Notes: a model not told the origin generated them from the sequence alone. A DNA stretch of 64,000 nucleotides from an uncultured Saccharospirillaceae bacterium (GCA_947499545.1 CANMOZ010000017.1:26104-90103), one strand, 5' to 3'; positions 36,972-47,203 are shown, counted from the first letter of the stretch. Program-made: numbers and translations.

Positions 36972-38489
36972 ATGTGTGGCATTGTGGGCATTGTAGCCCA
37001 GTCTGGTGTGAATCAAACTCTCTATGATGCGTTAACGGTTTTGCAGCATAGGGGCCAAGATGCAGCCGGTATTGTGACCAGCCATAATGGCAATTTCTTT
37101 TTAAGAAAAGACAATGGACTGGTTCGTGATGTGTTTCGAACAAGGCATATGCGTCGGCTTGTAGGCCACCTAGGTATTGGTCATATACGCTACCCTACAG
37201 CGGGCAGTTCCAGCTCCGCAGAAGCACAACCCTTTTACGTTAACTCTCCTTTCGGAATTTCGCTCGCACATAATGGCAACTTAACCAATGCGGATGAGTT
37301 GCGTGATGGCGTGCTGAAAGCTGATTTGCGCCACATTAATACAACCTCTGACTCTGAAGTGCTGCTGAACGTTTTTGCGCATGAATTACAAAAACCCGGG
37401 AAGGTGGAGCTGACCCCAGACGATATCTTTCAGGCCGTTCGAGCGGTTCATGAGAGAGTTAAAGGTGGCTATGCCGTTGTGGCACTGATCAGTGGTTACG
37501 GGTTGGTTGCCTTTAGGGACCCGAATGGCATTCGACCGATTGTATTTGGTTCTCGTAGCAATGGGACCGGCAAAGATTATATGGTGGCTTCTGAAAGTGT
37601 AGCTTTAGATGCTTCTGGGTTTAGATTGGAGCGTGACATAGCACCCGGCGAGGCAATTTTTATCAGCGAAAAGGGCGAATTCCACCATCAGGTGTGTGCA
37701 GAGAATACTAAACTTTCCCCATGTATTTTTGAGCATGTTTATTTCGCTCGCCCTGATTCCATTATGGACGATGTGTCTGTTTATAAAGCCAGGTTGCGCA
37801 TGGGTGTTCGACTTGCAGAGAAAATCGTACGATTAAGACCCGACCATGATATTGATGTTGTCATTCCCATTCCTGATACAAGTCGAACCTCTGCACTAGA
37901 AGTCGCGCATGTGTTGGGGGTTAAGTATCGTGAGGGTTTCATTAAGAATCGATACATTGGCCGAACCTTTATTATGCCAGGCCAATCGCAAAGGCAAAAA
38001 TCGGTTAAACAAAAACTCAATGCGATTGATCTAGAATTCAGAGGCAAAAATGTATTGCTGGTTGATGACTCGATCGTAAGGGGTACAACGTGCGAACAAA
38101 TCGTTGAAATGGCACGCGATGCTGGGGCAAATAAAGTGTATTTTGCTTCGGCTGCACCCGAGGTGCGACATCCAAACGTATATGGGATTGATATGCCCGC
38201 AAAGGATGAATTTATCGCTAATGATCGAGATATCGAGGCTATTCAAACCGCTATAGGGGCGGATTGGTTGGTTTATCAAGATTTGGATGATCTAGTGGAT
38301 GCCGTTAAAGAGGGAAATCCTGGTATTGATGCCTTTGACTGCTCGGTCTTCAATGGCTGCTATGTAACCGGTGATGTGACGAAGGAATACCTGGAACGTT
38401 TGCAAGCACTGAGAGCGGATGCTTCAAAACGCAGCACACAGGAAAATGCGGTATTAGAAATTCATAACGAGCCACCAACACCTGCCTAG
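36972..38489 (+). CDS. purF: Amidophosphoribosyltransferase
   Basis: A 505-residue glutamine amidotransferase that catalyses the first step of purine synthesis. The nucleophile is the N-terminal Cys after Met removal (MCGIVGIV). The phosphoribosyltransferase motif [14 protein letters not shown] is present. Length and order (cvpA-purF-metZ) are normal for the group. Confidence 0.98.
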   Translation: MCGIVGIVAQSGVNQTLYDALTVLQHRGQDAAGIVTSHNGNFFLRKDNGLVRDVFRTRHMRRLVGHLGIGHIRYPTAGSSSSAEAQPFYVNSPFGISLAHNGNLTNADELRDGVLKADLRHINTTSDSEVLLNVFAHELQKPGKVELTPDDIFQAVRAVHERVKGGYAVVALISGYGLVAFRDPNGIRPIVFGSRSNGTGKDYMVASESVALDASGFRLERDIAPGEAIFISEKGEFHHQVCAENTKLSPCIFEHVYFARPDSIMDDVSVYKARLRMGVRLAEKIVRLRPDHDIDVVIPIPDTSRTSALEVAHVLGVKYREGFIKNRYIGRTFIMPGQSQRQKSVKQKLNAIDLEFRGKNVLLVDDSIVRGTTCEQIVEMARDAGANKVYFASAAPEVRHPNVYGIDMPAKDEFIANDRDIEAIQTAIGADWLVYQDLDDLVDAVKEGNPGIDAFDCSVFNGCYVTGDVTKEYLERLQALRADASKRSTQENAVLEIHNEPPTPA

Positions 38490-38515
38490 TCAATACCTCA
38501 GCCTTTTTATGGATG

Positions 38516-38538
38516 CCCTACTCGAAAATGGAGTAGGG
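38516..38538 (+). terminator. Terminator after purF
   Basis: A perfect 8-bp stem (CCCTACTC / GAGTAGGG) with a 7-nt loop is followed about 7 nt later by GCTTTTT. It is the best-formed terminator candidate in this block. Confidence 0.6.
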
Positions 38539-38649
38539 TTAAGCGCTTTTTCGAACCTCCTCTCAAGCTTCTATTATTCTGGTCGAAAACTTACAAGTTA
38601 TTGGTAGAATGGGCCTCTGATGTTGGGTACAGGGTTTCGCTAGAGGTTT

Positions 38650-39861
38650 ATGGACATGGACAAAGCAGAATGCAAATTACACTCAAGCAATGAATGGGAT
38701 TGGGAGACGCGTGCGGTGCGTGTGGGTCAATCTCGCTCCATGGAAATGGAACATTCAGAAGCTTTATATTTAACCTCAAGTTTTTGCTATCAATCAGCCT
38801 CTGAAGCGGCCGCATACTTTTCTGGGGAACGTGAAGGAAACGTATACAGTCGTTATACAAACCCGACGGTTAGAACCTTTCAGGAGCGCTTGGCAGCACT
38901 TGAAGGTGGGGAGGCTTGTGTTGCGACAGCATCAGGTATGGCAGCTATCTTCAGCATATGCATGGCGCACCTATCTCCTGGTGATCATGTAGTGGTTTCC
39001 AGGAGTTTATTCGGTTCCAGTATTGGGCTGTTTGAAAATTACTTAAAACCTAAAATGGGGATAGACGTATCCTTCGTACCTTTAACCGATCTCAACGCTT
39101 GGGAAATGGCTTGCCAGGCTAGTACTCGCATGTTCTTTTTGGAATCACCATCCAACCCACTGAATGAAGTGGCGGATATTGGTGCGCTTGCTCGTTTAGC
39201 AAAAGACAAAGGAGCCTTGTTAGCCATTGATAATTGCTTTTGTACTCCGGCTCTGCAACGCCCCCTGTCATTAGGTGCTGATCTTGTTGTCCATAGTGCA
39301 ACAAAATTCATTGATGGTCAGGGACGGTGCTTAGGTGGTGCTGTCGTAGGCGCGAAAGAGCTTGTTGATCCAGTGGTTAATGTTCTTAGAACCCTTGGGC
39401 CAGCCATGAGCCCATTTAACGCTTGGGTTTTCATCAAGGGCCTTGAAACCTTAAAAATTCGCATGCAAGCTCATTGCAGTCATGCGATGGCGTTAGCCAA
39501 GTGGTTAAATGATCACCCTAAGGTCAAACAAGTCCACTATGCTGGGCTGCCTCATCATCCCAGTCATAAGCTGGCCTCTTTACAACAAGAAGGGTTTGGC
39601 TCTGTTGTGGCATTTGAAGTAGAAGGGGGGAGGGAGTCTGCTTGGAAAGTCATTGATCAAACGCAGGTACTGTCGATCACTGGAAATCTAGGCGATGCCA
39701 AAACCACGATTACTCATCCTGCGACAACGACACACGGTCGCTTAACAGATGCTGATAAAACTGCAGCAGGTATCACTGAAGGTTTGATTCGTGTCGCTGT
39801 AGGTCTTGAATCCATAGAGGATATTATCCGAGATCTGGAGACTGGGTTATCCTTACTTTAG
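38650..39861 (+). CDS. metZ: O-succinylhomoserine sulfhydrylase
   Basis: A 403-residue PLP enzyme of the Cys/Met metabolism family that makes homocysteine. Lys binds PLP in HSATKFIDGQGR; other motifs are VYSRYTNPTVRTFQERLA and LESPSNPLNEVADI. Placement after purF matches Pseudomonas metZ. Confidence 0.92.
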   Translation: MDMDKAECKLHSSNEWDWETRAVRVGQSRSMEMEHSEALYLTSSFCYQSASEAAAYFSGEREGNVYSRYTNPTVRTFQERLAALEGGEACVATASGMAAIFSICMAHLSPGDHVVVSRSLFGSSIGLFENYLKPKMGIDVSFVPLTDLNAWEMACQASTRMFFLESPSNPLNEVADIGALARLAKDKGALLAIDNCFCTPALQRPLSLGADLVVHSATKFIDGQGRCLGGAVVGAKELVDPVVNVLRTLGPAMSPFNAWVFIKGLETLKIRMQAHCSHAMALAKWLNDHPKVKQVHYAGLPHHPSHKLASLQQEGFGSVVAFEVEGGRESAWKVIDQTQVLSITGNLGDAKTTITHPATTTHGRLTDADKTAAGITEGLIRVAVGLESIEDIIRDLETGLSLL

Positions 39862-39868
39862 TTTTAAG

Positions 39869-39890
39869 CCCCCAAGTTAAGACTTGGGGG
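39869..39890 (+). terminator. Hairpin after metZ
   Basis: A perfect 9-bp stem (CCCCCAAGT / ACTTGGGGG) with loop TAAG starts 7 bp after the metZ stop. It is strong but lacks a U-tract. Confidence 0.55.
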
Positions 39891-39943
39891 AGCCTGTACC
39901 CTAGCACACCATCAATAGTAGATTTAAAGAAGTATTGAATCAC

Positions 39944-40870
39944 ATGAAGTCGACTGTTCAAAGTACACTAAAAGCCCTTTCAACCGTCATACTGGGAAAA
40001 GAAGAGCAGTTAAAATTGGCCTTGGCGTGTTTATTTGCTAAAGGCCATCTCTTGATTGAGGACTTGCCTGGCATGGGCAAAACCACCCTATCGCATGGTT
40101 TGGCGCAAGTGATGGGGCTGACGTATCATAGAATTCAATTTACTTCAGATTTGCTTCCAGCGGACGTATTGGGTGCGACTGTGTTTGAGCAGCAAGCTGG
40201 TACAGTGGGCGGTAGTTTTACCTTTCATCCGGGCCCTATTTTCTCTCAGGTGTTGCTGGCTGATGAAATTAATAGAGCTACACCAAAGGCGCAGAGCGCC
40301 TTGTTGGAGGCGATGGAAGAACGTCAGGTCACCGTCGATGGCGAATCCCATGCACTGCCCAAACCTTTCTTTGTCATTGCAACACAAAACCCTTTGTCGC
40401 AGGCTGGAACCTTCCCTCTGCCAGAAAGCCAGTTGGATCGCTTTTTGATGCGGATTCAGTTGGGGTACCCTGATAAAAATGCAGAACGCTTATTGCTGCA
40501 AGGAGAGGATCGTCGCGAGTTGCTTGAAAAGCTACCTCTTGTTTTGCCCATTCAATCGTTGGAAAGCATACAAGCTAATGTGCAGGCGATTAGGGTCTCA
40601 GACTCCGTGTTAGATTATTTGCAACGCATGGTGCATTTTAGTCGGTATGAGGCTGGGTTGGCTTATGGCTTATCGCCTCGAGGAGCATTGGCTTGGTTGA
40701 CCGCCGCTAAAAGTTGGGCCCTCATAGCAGGCAGAGATTATGTATTGCCGGAAGACCTGCAAACCGTTGCTGCATCCGTAGTTGATCATCGACTGGAAGA
40801 TGCAGGGGAAGGCAGCGGGCAATCTTGGTCGGATACAATCATCGCTTCAGTGCCTGTTTTGGCATCTTAA
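39944..40870 (+). CDS. MoxR-type AAA+ ATPase
   Basis: A 308-residue chaperone-like ATPase. Walker A is GMGKTT (preceded by LIEDLP), Walker B is LLADEIN, and NRATPKAQSALLEAMEERQVT is the MoxR signature. The ATG at 39944 is preferred over an upstream TTG. It begins a three-gene operon with a DUF58 protein and a TgpA-like transglutaminase, a widespread combination. Confidence 0.93.
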   Translation: MKSTVQSTLKALSTVILGKEEQLKLALACLFAKGHLLIEDLPGMGKTTLSHGLAQVMGLTYHRIQFTSDLLPADVLGATVFEQQAGTVGGSFTFHPGPIFSQVLLADEINRATPKAQSALLEAMEERQVTVDGESHALPKPFFVIATQNPLSQAGTFPLPESQLDRFLMRIQLGYPDKNAERLLLQGEDRRELLEKLPLVLPIQSLESIQANVQAIRVSDSVLDYLQRMVHFSRYEAGLAYGLSPRGALAWLTAAKSWALIAGRDYVLPEDLQTVAASVVDHRLEDAGEGSGQSWSDTIIASVPVLAS

Positions 40871-40912
40871 ATATATTTCTGATTTATGTCTAAAGATTCC
40901 TGAGACACGGTT

Positions 40913-41872
40913 ATGGCTGATAAATGGACTGGAATTAAGAAGCGCTGGTTGGCTTGGCTTGATAAACGAATACCCGCTGCTTCATCTATTCAGTTATCTC
41001 ACCGATCAATATTTATATTTCCCTCTAAGATGGGTTTTTTGTTTCTAGCTTTGTTGGGAATCATCTTTATTCTTGCGGTGAACTTTCAAAATTCGTTGGC
41101 CTATGGTTTATTGTTTTTGCTTGGCAGTATCTTGTTTGTTGGCATTTATCATACCTACCAAAACCTTTCAAAATTACAACTCATAGCAACGCCTGTGGCA
41201 CCTTGTTTTGTCGGTGATACATTAAAATTCAAAGTATTACTTAAACCTTTGTTGGGCAAAGAATATTTTCAAATAAAGCTTGGTTGGGGAAAAAGCAAAG
41301 TGGTTGATGTGCCTAAAGATACGGAGTCTGTAGCAGAATTAGAGCAAAGAGCGGTGACACGAGGTCTCTATAACCCAAAGCGAATGCGAATATCCACAAC
41401 TTTTCCTTTGGGCTTGCTAGAAGCTTGGAGTTGGGTGGCATTGCGTTATGAAGCCATTGTTTACCCCAAGCCCATTAGAGAGCCATTTCAGTATGTTTCG
41501 GGCGCTATAGATAACAGTCAACCAGGCCGGAACAGTCAAAAGGGCATGGATGACTTTCATGGGTTTAGAAAATATCAACCAGGCGATAATTTAAAGCAGG
41601 TTGCTTGGAAGCAGTTCGCTCGGGGGCAAGGTATGCTTACCAAGGAATTTGAAGATCATTTTGAGCATTCGCATTGGCTCGATTTTAATGCGACGAAAGG
41701 CGATATTGAAAAGCGTTTATCGATTTTATGTGGCTGGATACTGATGTCACACGAGGCAGGTTACGAATATGGTATTCGATTGCCTGGCTGTGAGATTGAG
41801 CCCAGTAGGGGAGACAGTCACCGAGATCAGTGTTTGCGGGCTTTGGCAGTTTACCCTGGAGCCCATCGCTAA
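40913..41872 (+). CDS. DUF58-domain membrane protein
   Basis: A 319-residue protein with two membrane helices (about 40-58 and 64-80) and a cytosolic DUF58 domain that holds the typical MDDFHGFRKYQPGDNLKQVAWKQFAR region. DUF58 proteins are partners of MoxR ATPases. The stop TAA overlaps the start of the next gene (TAATG at 41870-41874). Confidence 0.9.
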   Translation: MADKWTGIKKRWLAWLDKRIPAASSIQLSHRSIFIFPSKMGFLFLALLGIIFILAVNFQNSLAYGLLFLLGSILFVGIYHTYQNLSKLQLIATPVAPCFVGDTLKFKVLLKPLLGKEYFQIKLGWGKSKVVDVPKDTESVAELEQRAVTRGLYNPKRMRISTTFPLGLLEAWSWVALRYEAIVYPKPIREPFQYVSGAIDNSQPGRNSQKGMDDFHGFRKYQPGDNLKQVAWKQFARGQGMLTKEFEDHFEHSHWLDFNATKGDIEKRLSILCGWILMSHEAGYEYGIRLPGCEIEPSRGDSHRDQCLRALAVYPGAHR

Positions 41873-43902
41873 TGATTATGTCAATGTTGAAGCGCAATCA
41901 ATCACAATCCAGTTCTATCGAGCCACTGCCAAGCAAAGCATTGATGGCTGTGTTAGCTGCAATTGTATTAACTATTCTCCCTCATTCGGAACATCTTCCG
42001 CCTTGGATTTTAATTTTTGGAGCAGTGTGTTTGGGGTGGGCTTTCCAAATTCATCGAGGCAGATGGAATTTTCCCTCATTGGGTGTGAAAACGTTATTAG
42101 TTGTGATGATCGCGAGTTCTGTAGCGTTAACCTTTGTAGGTGGATTAGGGTTAGACAGCGCAGTTGCTTTGTTTATTGCTGGGCTGCTATTAAAACCATT
42201 GGAGTTATATAACCGTCGGCATGCCTACGTCCTTATCTATTTGTGTTACTTGTTGGTGGGTATTAGTTTTTTATATCAACAAGCCATCCTATTTTTTATT
42301 TATCAAACAGTCACCATTATTTGGATATTGGGAGCGCAGGTAGCGATTAACCAAGGTGCGAAGCAAAGCCTGCTTGGGTCTTTGTATAAAGCGTCAATTA
42401 TTTTCATGCAAGCTGTTCCATTGATGCTGATATTATTTGTTTTTGTACCCAGAATGGGGCCGTTTTGGAGCAACCCTTTTAGTGCTCGTGAAGGTCAAAC
42501 AGGCTTATCCGATGAAGTGACGCCGGGGGATATTGCTCGATTAACCAAGTCAGATGAGCTGGTCTTTCGAGTGGAGTTCGAAGGTACACGTCCCTCACAA
42601 GCTGACCTTTACTGGAGAGGGCTCATACTGGATCAATTTGATGGTCAATCTTGGCGCCAGTCCATTCGTGAGAATCGCGTTCGTTGGGCTCCAGATCGTT
42701 ATTGGTATGGGCAAGAAGGTGAACCTATTCGGTATCGGGTGATACAGGAAGCGACTGAAAAAAAATGGTTGTTTGGTTTAGACTGGCCAGTGCCGTTAAC
42801 ACCAGAAACGGGAAGAACACACGACTTTCGATTGGTTTCCGGTGATAAATTGATGAGTCAATTTAGTTATCAAGTTGACTCCTATCCGCAAGCCATTATT
42901 GATCCAGAAGGTTTGCGTCCTTGGGAAGAAAAAATCTATCTGGCATTACCCTACGGTACCAACCCTAAAGCGCGCGCATGGGTTGAATCTTTACAATCTA
43001 AGACTTCTGACACTGAAGCGCTGATAAAAAAGCTAATGTTACATTTTCGCAAAGAGCCTTTTTATTACAGCCTAACACCGAACCCGTTGGGGAAAATCGA
43101 TACGATTGATCGCTTTCTATTTGATACAAGAAAAGGCTTCTGTGTTCATTATGCTGGCGCTATGGTCTTTGCACTGAGGTCGGTAGGTATTCCCGCCAGA
43201 ATGGTATCTGGGTATCAAGGCGGGGAGTGGAACGAGAAAGCACAATATCTAACGGTACGTCAATACGATGCTCATGCCTGGGTCGAAGTCTGGATGCCTA
43301 AAAAAGGCTGGCAACGCTTTGATCCTACCGCCATGGTCGCCCCTGAGCGTATAGAGCAAAGTCTTGAACAAGCTGTTGGAGAGGAAGCTTTTAACGAAGG
43401 GCGAGGGTTAGGCCTGTCAAACCTTAACATAGGTTGGATCCAAGAACTTCGTTTTCAATTTGAAGCATTAAATTACCAATGGACTCGATGGGTGCTGAGT
43501 TACAACCAGGATGCTCAGCAAGACTTATTTTATAACTGGTTTGGCACAACCGATTGGTTGGAAGTAGCCAAATATTTTATGTCAACGTTAGCCTTTCTTA
43601 TGGCTGTTGTAATTCTTTGGATTATGAAGCCATGGAAAAGGCCTTATATCCCTAAACATCTACGTTATTTTCAACGTTTAGAGAAGTGGTCCAAATTAAA
43701 TCAAGTTGAAAGATTGCCTTCAGAAACACTTCTTCAATTTGGCAAGCGCTTATCAAGGTCATTTCCGCATAAAGCCGCAACGATTGAAACATTTATGAAC
43801 GTATTGGTGGAAATTGAATACAAGAATAACGGGTTAATGAATGACACCCATGCGCGAAAACTGTCTTATTGCATCAAGCAGATTTGTCGTAATAACAAAT
43901 AA
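41872..43902 (+). CDS. TgpA-like membrane transglutaminase/protease
   Basis: A 676-residue protein: an N-terminal cluster of membrane helices (DUF3488 region), a transglutaminase core with triad Cys424 (RKGFCVHYAGAM), His468 (YDAHAWVEVW) and Asp484 (WQRFDPTAM), then another membrane helix near 573 and a DUF4129-like C-terminal tail. The start ATG overlaps the previous stop. Like TgpA of Pseudomonas it probably acts in the periplasm. Confidence 0.9.
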   Translation: MIMSMLKRNQSQSSSIEPLPSKALMAVLAAIVLTILPHSEHLPPWILIFGAVCLGWAFQIHRGRWNFPSLGVKTLLVVMIASSVALTFVGGLGLDSAVALFIAGLLLKPLELYNRRHAYVLIYLCYLLVGISFLYQQAILFFIYQTVTIIWILGAQVAINQGAKQSLLGSLYKASIIFMQAVPLMLILFVFVPRMGPFWSNPFSAREGQTGLSDEVTPGDIARLTKSDELVFRVEFEGTRPSQADLYWRGLILDQFDGQSWRQSIRENRVRWAPDRYWYGQEGEPIRYRVIQEATEKKWLFGLDWPVPLTPETGRTHDFRLVSGDKLMSQFSYQVDSYPQAIIDPEGLRPWEEKIYLALPYGTNPKARAWVESLQSKTSDTEALIKKLMLHFRKEPFYYSLTPNPLGKIDTIDRFLFDTRKGFCVHYAGAMVFALRSVGIPARMVSGYQGGEWNEKAQYLTVRQYDAHAWVEVWMPKKGWQRFDPTAMVAPERIEQSLEQAVGEEAFNEGRGLGLSNLNIGWIQELRFQFEALNYQWTRWVLSYNQDAQQDLFYNWFGTTDWLEVAKYFMSTLAFLMAVVILWIMKPWKRPYIPKHLRYFQRLEKWSKLNQVERLPSETLLQFGKRLSRSFPHKAATIETFMNVLVEIEYKNNGLMNDTHARKLSYCIKQICRNNK

Positions 43903-44050
43903 AGAATCAAAGCCAATGAATTGAGTGCCGCCCATTGCGACTGGTAGCACCAATCTATCTATATTGTTAATTCCAAATGCACAGTTCTTGCTTCTGCATC
44001 TTTGTCAGCATTCAGCTGACATTGTTTCCCATAATGAGAGGGTTCGAAAG

Positions 44051-44446
44051 ATGAAGAAATTGTCTTTAATCAGCGCGGCTTTGATTGCCTCAATTACTCT
44101 GCTGCAGGGCGTGTATGCAAACACTGATACGGAAGTAAAAGATGAGAGATTTGATACGCCAAGTCGGATAAGTTCTCAAGGAGCAACAGGTCGATACTTC
44201 GTCTTATCGCAAGTTGCTTTCCAGGGAGCAGCCGATAAACGTTTTGGATGGCCAGTATACGCAGGTAGCTTTGAGAGAGCGGTTAATATGGCTAGGAATA
44301 ATGGCATTGCTGCCTTTCATTATTACGTTGATGGTGATAGTGCGAGTGGTTATATGTATCCTTTTTATTCGATTAATGGTTATGAACCGCGTGAAGGCAA
44401 TCGCCAGACGGTTGGTGTGATAATGGAACAATCATCAGTGCACTAA
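44051..44446 (+). CDS. Small secreted protein, function unknown
   Basis: A 131-residue protein with a signal peptide (MKKLSLISAALIASITLLQGVYA) and SD GAGAGGG. The mature part is Tyr/Gly-rich (HYYVDGDSASGYMYPFYSING). No family recognised. Two hairpins follow the stop. Confidence 0.6.
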   Translation: MKKLSLISAALIASITLLQGVYANTDTEVKDERFDTPSRISSQGATGRYFVLSQVAFQGAADKRFGWPVYAGSFERAVNMARNNGIAAFHYYVDGDSASGYMYPFYSINGYEPREGNRQTVGVIMEQSSVH

Positions 44447-44455
44447 TAAATTTTA

Positions 44456-44485
44456 CGATGATTAGATAGAATTATTTAATCATCG
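44456..44485 (+). terminator. First hairpin after the small secreted protein gene
   Basis: A perfect 9-bp stem (CGATGATTA / TAATCATCG) with a 12-nt AT-rich loop lies 10 bp after the stop. Confidence 0.45.
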
Positions 44486-44502
44486 GTGGATATTCATAAT
44501 TT

Positions 44503-44530
44503 CCATGCACACCGTAGAAAGTGTGCATGG
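44503..44530. terminator. Second hairpin in the same intergenic region
   Basis: A perfect 10-bp stem (CCATGCACAC / GTGTGCATGG) with an 8-nt loop lies 17 bp after the first hairpin. Together the two repeats occupy a gene-free stretch of about 270 bp. Confidence 0.45.
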
Positions 44531-44713
44531 GGAGATAAATATTTAAAGACTACGTTTACAGTAATCGCAACCTATCATTGTCTGACCGTTTCTATTGCCG
44601 TTACTGGAGCTGATCAGCCAAACGAATAGAGCCATTTCTAACATTAATATTTCTTACACATTGTTTATAAATGATCCTGTTTGATGAAATGAATCATTAA
44701 ATGGAATAAGGTC

Positions 44714-45376
44714 ATGAATAAACGTAAATTTTTCAAGTCATTGTTATCGGTTTCGATGGGGTTGTATGCGTCAAAGGGATTTAGCTTTAATAAAAAGGGC
44801 AATGAAGGGTTATGCGTGTTAACAAGCGAGCAGATGGAAGGCCCTTTTTTCTTTGATAGCCAGCTACTTCGACAGGATATCCGCGAAAATAGGACCGGCA
44901 AGCCATTAATGCTGTACCTAAAAGTTCAGGATGCGAACTGTGAGCCATTAGAGGGAGCGGTTGTTGAGCTCTGGCATGGTGATGCAATGGGGTATTACTC
45001 TGGTTATGATGGTCAAGGTGAAAATGAAGATAAGAACTTCGAGGGAGAAACCTTTTTACGCGGTTATCAAATCACCGATGAAAAAGGAACCTGTCAATTT
45101 CTCACTATATTCCCCGGCTGCTATAAAGGTAGAGCGACGCACTTTCATATAAAGGTGCTGTTCAATCAGGAAGAATTATTAACGTCGCAATTATATGTGC
45201 CCGAAAATGTTAAAGAGGCTATATACGCTTCCTTGCCATATGCTCTCAATCCAATGGAAAGCACCCTAAATACAAATGATCCGCTGTATGATTCACAGTT
45301 GGAAGTGGAGTATCGTTCGATGATGGCGCTTGAAGTGCCGGATGAAGCCTACGCAGACATTGTTGTTACAGGTTGA
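44714..45376 (+). CDS. Intradiol ring-cleavage dioxygenase-family protein, exported
   Basis: A 220-residue protein. The N-terminus NKRKFFKSLLSVS resembles a degenerate twin-arginine signal (KRKFFK). The Fe(III) ligand set of intradiol dioxygenases can be placed: Tyr95 (ELWHGDAMGYYS), Tyr137 (CYKGRATHFHIK), His143 and His145. The fold region ATHFHIKVLFN matches. Substrate unknown; protocatechuate- or catechol-type chemistry is known for the family. Confidence 0.75.
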   Translation: MNKRKFFKSLLSVSMGLYASKGFSFNKKGNEGLCVLTSEQMEGPFFFDSQLLRQDIRENRTGKPLMLYLKVQDANCEPLEGAVVELWHGDAMGYYSGYDGQGENEDKNFEGETFLRGYQITDEKGTCQFLTIFPGCYKGRATHFHIKVLFNQEELLTSQLYVPENVKEAIYASLPYALNPMESTLNTNDPLYDSQLEVEYRSMMALEVPDEAYADIVVTG

Positions 45377-45517
45377 TGGGATGGATTGAGGGCTAGTAGT
45401 GCTTTAGGAGTATGAGGATTATATGATTGTGAGTAAGCGCCAACACAGAGCTTGAGGTGGCGATAAAAGACTAGTATGCTGGCCGCCGTTTATTTATACC
45501 AATTAAAGGCGTTTGGC

Positions 45518-45994
45518 ATGTTTAAAACGATCATTCTCCCAATATTTCTATTGGGCTTGATTTCCGGTTGTAACCCTAATTTTGATTGTGAAAAAGAAGC
45601 TCCACAATTGACAGGAAAAAAGGTATGGATTCAAGCTCAAATTGGAAATAAAGAATACGATGATTCGGATAAATTGAAAACCGAGTATTACTATTACTTT
45701 GGACAAGTCGATAGTGGATTGTATGCATCTATTATAAACAACCAGATAACAAATGGATTTATACAACTATCTGATGTGCATTATAATCAAGGTGACGTAG
45801 TTGTATCTGAAAGTGATGAAAATAAAAATTATGATGGGGATTTAGTCTTTCGAATATCTGATCTGAGATTTATGCGAAAATTAAACGTTGATCATCCAAA
45901 GTTGATTCGTTATAAGGAAGAGCAAGACAGTAGTGCAGAAACTTCGGAAAATGAGGGCTCCGAGGATGAAGCTGAATTAAAAGTAGAAGAATGA
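45518..45994 (+). CDS. Predicted lipoprotein of unknown function
   Basis: A 158-residue protein. The start at 45518 (AAAGG upstream) gives a signal peptide ending in lipobox LISGC. The mature part is acidic, especially the C-terminal tail (SAETSENEGSEDEAE). Not recognised. Confidence 0.65.
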   Translation: MFKTIILPIFLLGLISGCNPNFDCEKEAPQLTGKKVWIQAQIGNKEYDDSDKLKTEYYYYFGQVDSGLYASIINNQITNGFIQLSDVHYNQGDVVVSESDENKNYDGDLVFRISDLRFMRKLNVDHPKLIRYKEEQDSSAETSENEGSEDEAELKVEE

Positions 45995-45997
45995 TGT

Positions 45998-46026
45998 TCT
46001 TTGGCTCTTTTAAAGAGTGCCAAAGA
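45998..46026 (+). terminator. Hairpin after the lipoprotein gene
   Basis: An 8-bp stem (TCTTTGGC / GCCAAAGA) with an inner repeat (CTCTT / AAGAG) starts 4 bp after the stop at 45994. Confidence 0.5.
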
Positions 46027-46332
46027 TATGAACTGTATATGAACTGTAAACACATCCTCTTTTTTAGTCTCTTAACTTAATGGATTGCATTTTATGCCAG
46101 CCATGAGCTGATAGTCTTTACTGTTATTTGTTACGATTTGTGTCTGAGTCGACCATGGTGTGGGTGGTCACTAACTATTATGCGTCAGATATGGCAACAG
46201 GCTGGATACAATATTCTGTTAGAAGGTGCTGCTTGGGGCAATTTACAAAAGAGTGCTCCCATCTCAAGGCCAAATTGCGTTTTATCACCAATACTCCTAA
46301 TGAGAGCAAGGTTTATATTCTTCGAGGCTTCA

Positions 46333-46713
46333 ATGAGAATCTTGGATGAGTTAGATAAAGCGATAGAAGCACATTTGAATTGGAAACAAAAGCTCCAAGT
46401 GGCCATACAATCAGGCCATTCTGCATTAGTCCCTGAATCCATATGGTCTGAAACCAATTGTGCGTTCGGGCGCTGGCTTTGCTTTGAATTGCCTGAGCAA
46501 GATCGAAATAATCCATATTATAATAATGTTAGAAACATACATTCAGACTTTCATAAATCGGCAAGCAAGGTGCTCTCACTCGCATTGTCTGGTCATGCGG
46601 AAGATGCTTTGAGTGCTATTTCCGAAGGTGGAGAATATTCTGAAGTGTCAGAAGCGTTGATTGCAGAAGTGAAATTGTGGAAAGAATATGAGGAGGCTAA
46701 TTTAGGTCGCTAA
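46333..46713 (+). CDS. Stand-alone CZB (chemoreceptor zinc-binding) domain protein
   Basis: A 126-residue protein. The start at 46333 has CGAGG upstream. The zinc ligands of the CZB fold can be placed: His14 (IEAHLNWK), Cys43 (NCAFGRWL), His70 and His74 (HSDFH). The CZB domain usually ends chemoreceptors or diguanylate cyclases; here it is alone. Role inferred: zinc or redox sensing partner of another protein. Confidence 0.8.
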   Translation: MRILDELDKAIEAHLNWKQKLQVAIQSGHSALVPESIWSETNCAFGRWLCFELPEQDRNNPYYNNVRNIHSDFHKSASKVLSLALSGHAEDALSAISEGGEYSEVSEALIAEVKLWKEYEEANLGR

Positions 46714-46943
46714 TTTGAAGATGATGTCGCTTCATTTGAGCAGTGCTAAGAAGAAAAATTCACGTATTTTTTTACTGAACATGAAAATCAAAACCCACTG
46801 CATCGATACCTTTAACTAACCGTTCACAAACCTTTCATTATTTAAAATAAACATCCATAAAAATATATATCAAATTTACTACGGTTCCGATTTGTGTAAC
46901 CCGCTAGCCTAAGAGCTAGAACCCTAGATTGGGGCATGATCTG

Positions 46944-47177
46944 ATGAGTAATAAGAATCCCTATGCAGTGATGGATAGCATCTCGCTCTACTACCTTAGA
47001 AAAGAGCTGGGTTACGATTGTTTCAATGATTTTGCACGGGATGCACCCATCGACCCAGATCGCTTGTATGAAATAGAAGAAGAATCTGGAGCGCTAACGG
47101 ATAAAGAAAGGTCAACGTTAATGAAAAAGTGGCCGCAAGCCTATCACCATGCTTTCATAGAAAAGAAATCTGCTTGA
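46944..47177 (+). CDS. Small acidic protein, function unknown
   Basis: A 77-residue protein. ATG 46944 has GGGG upstream; a TTG at 46929 gives a longer version. The text is helical and charged (LYEIEEESGALTDKERSTLMKKW). Not recognised. Confidence 0.5.
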   Translation: MSNKNPYAVMDSISLYYLRKELGYDCFNDFARDAPIDPDRLYEIEEESGALTDKERSTLMKKWPQAYHHAFIEKKSA

Positions 47178-47203
47178 TAGCTGGGACAGTGTAAAGCACC
47201 TCT

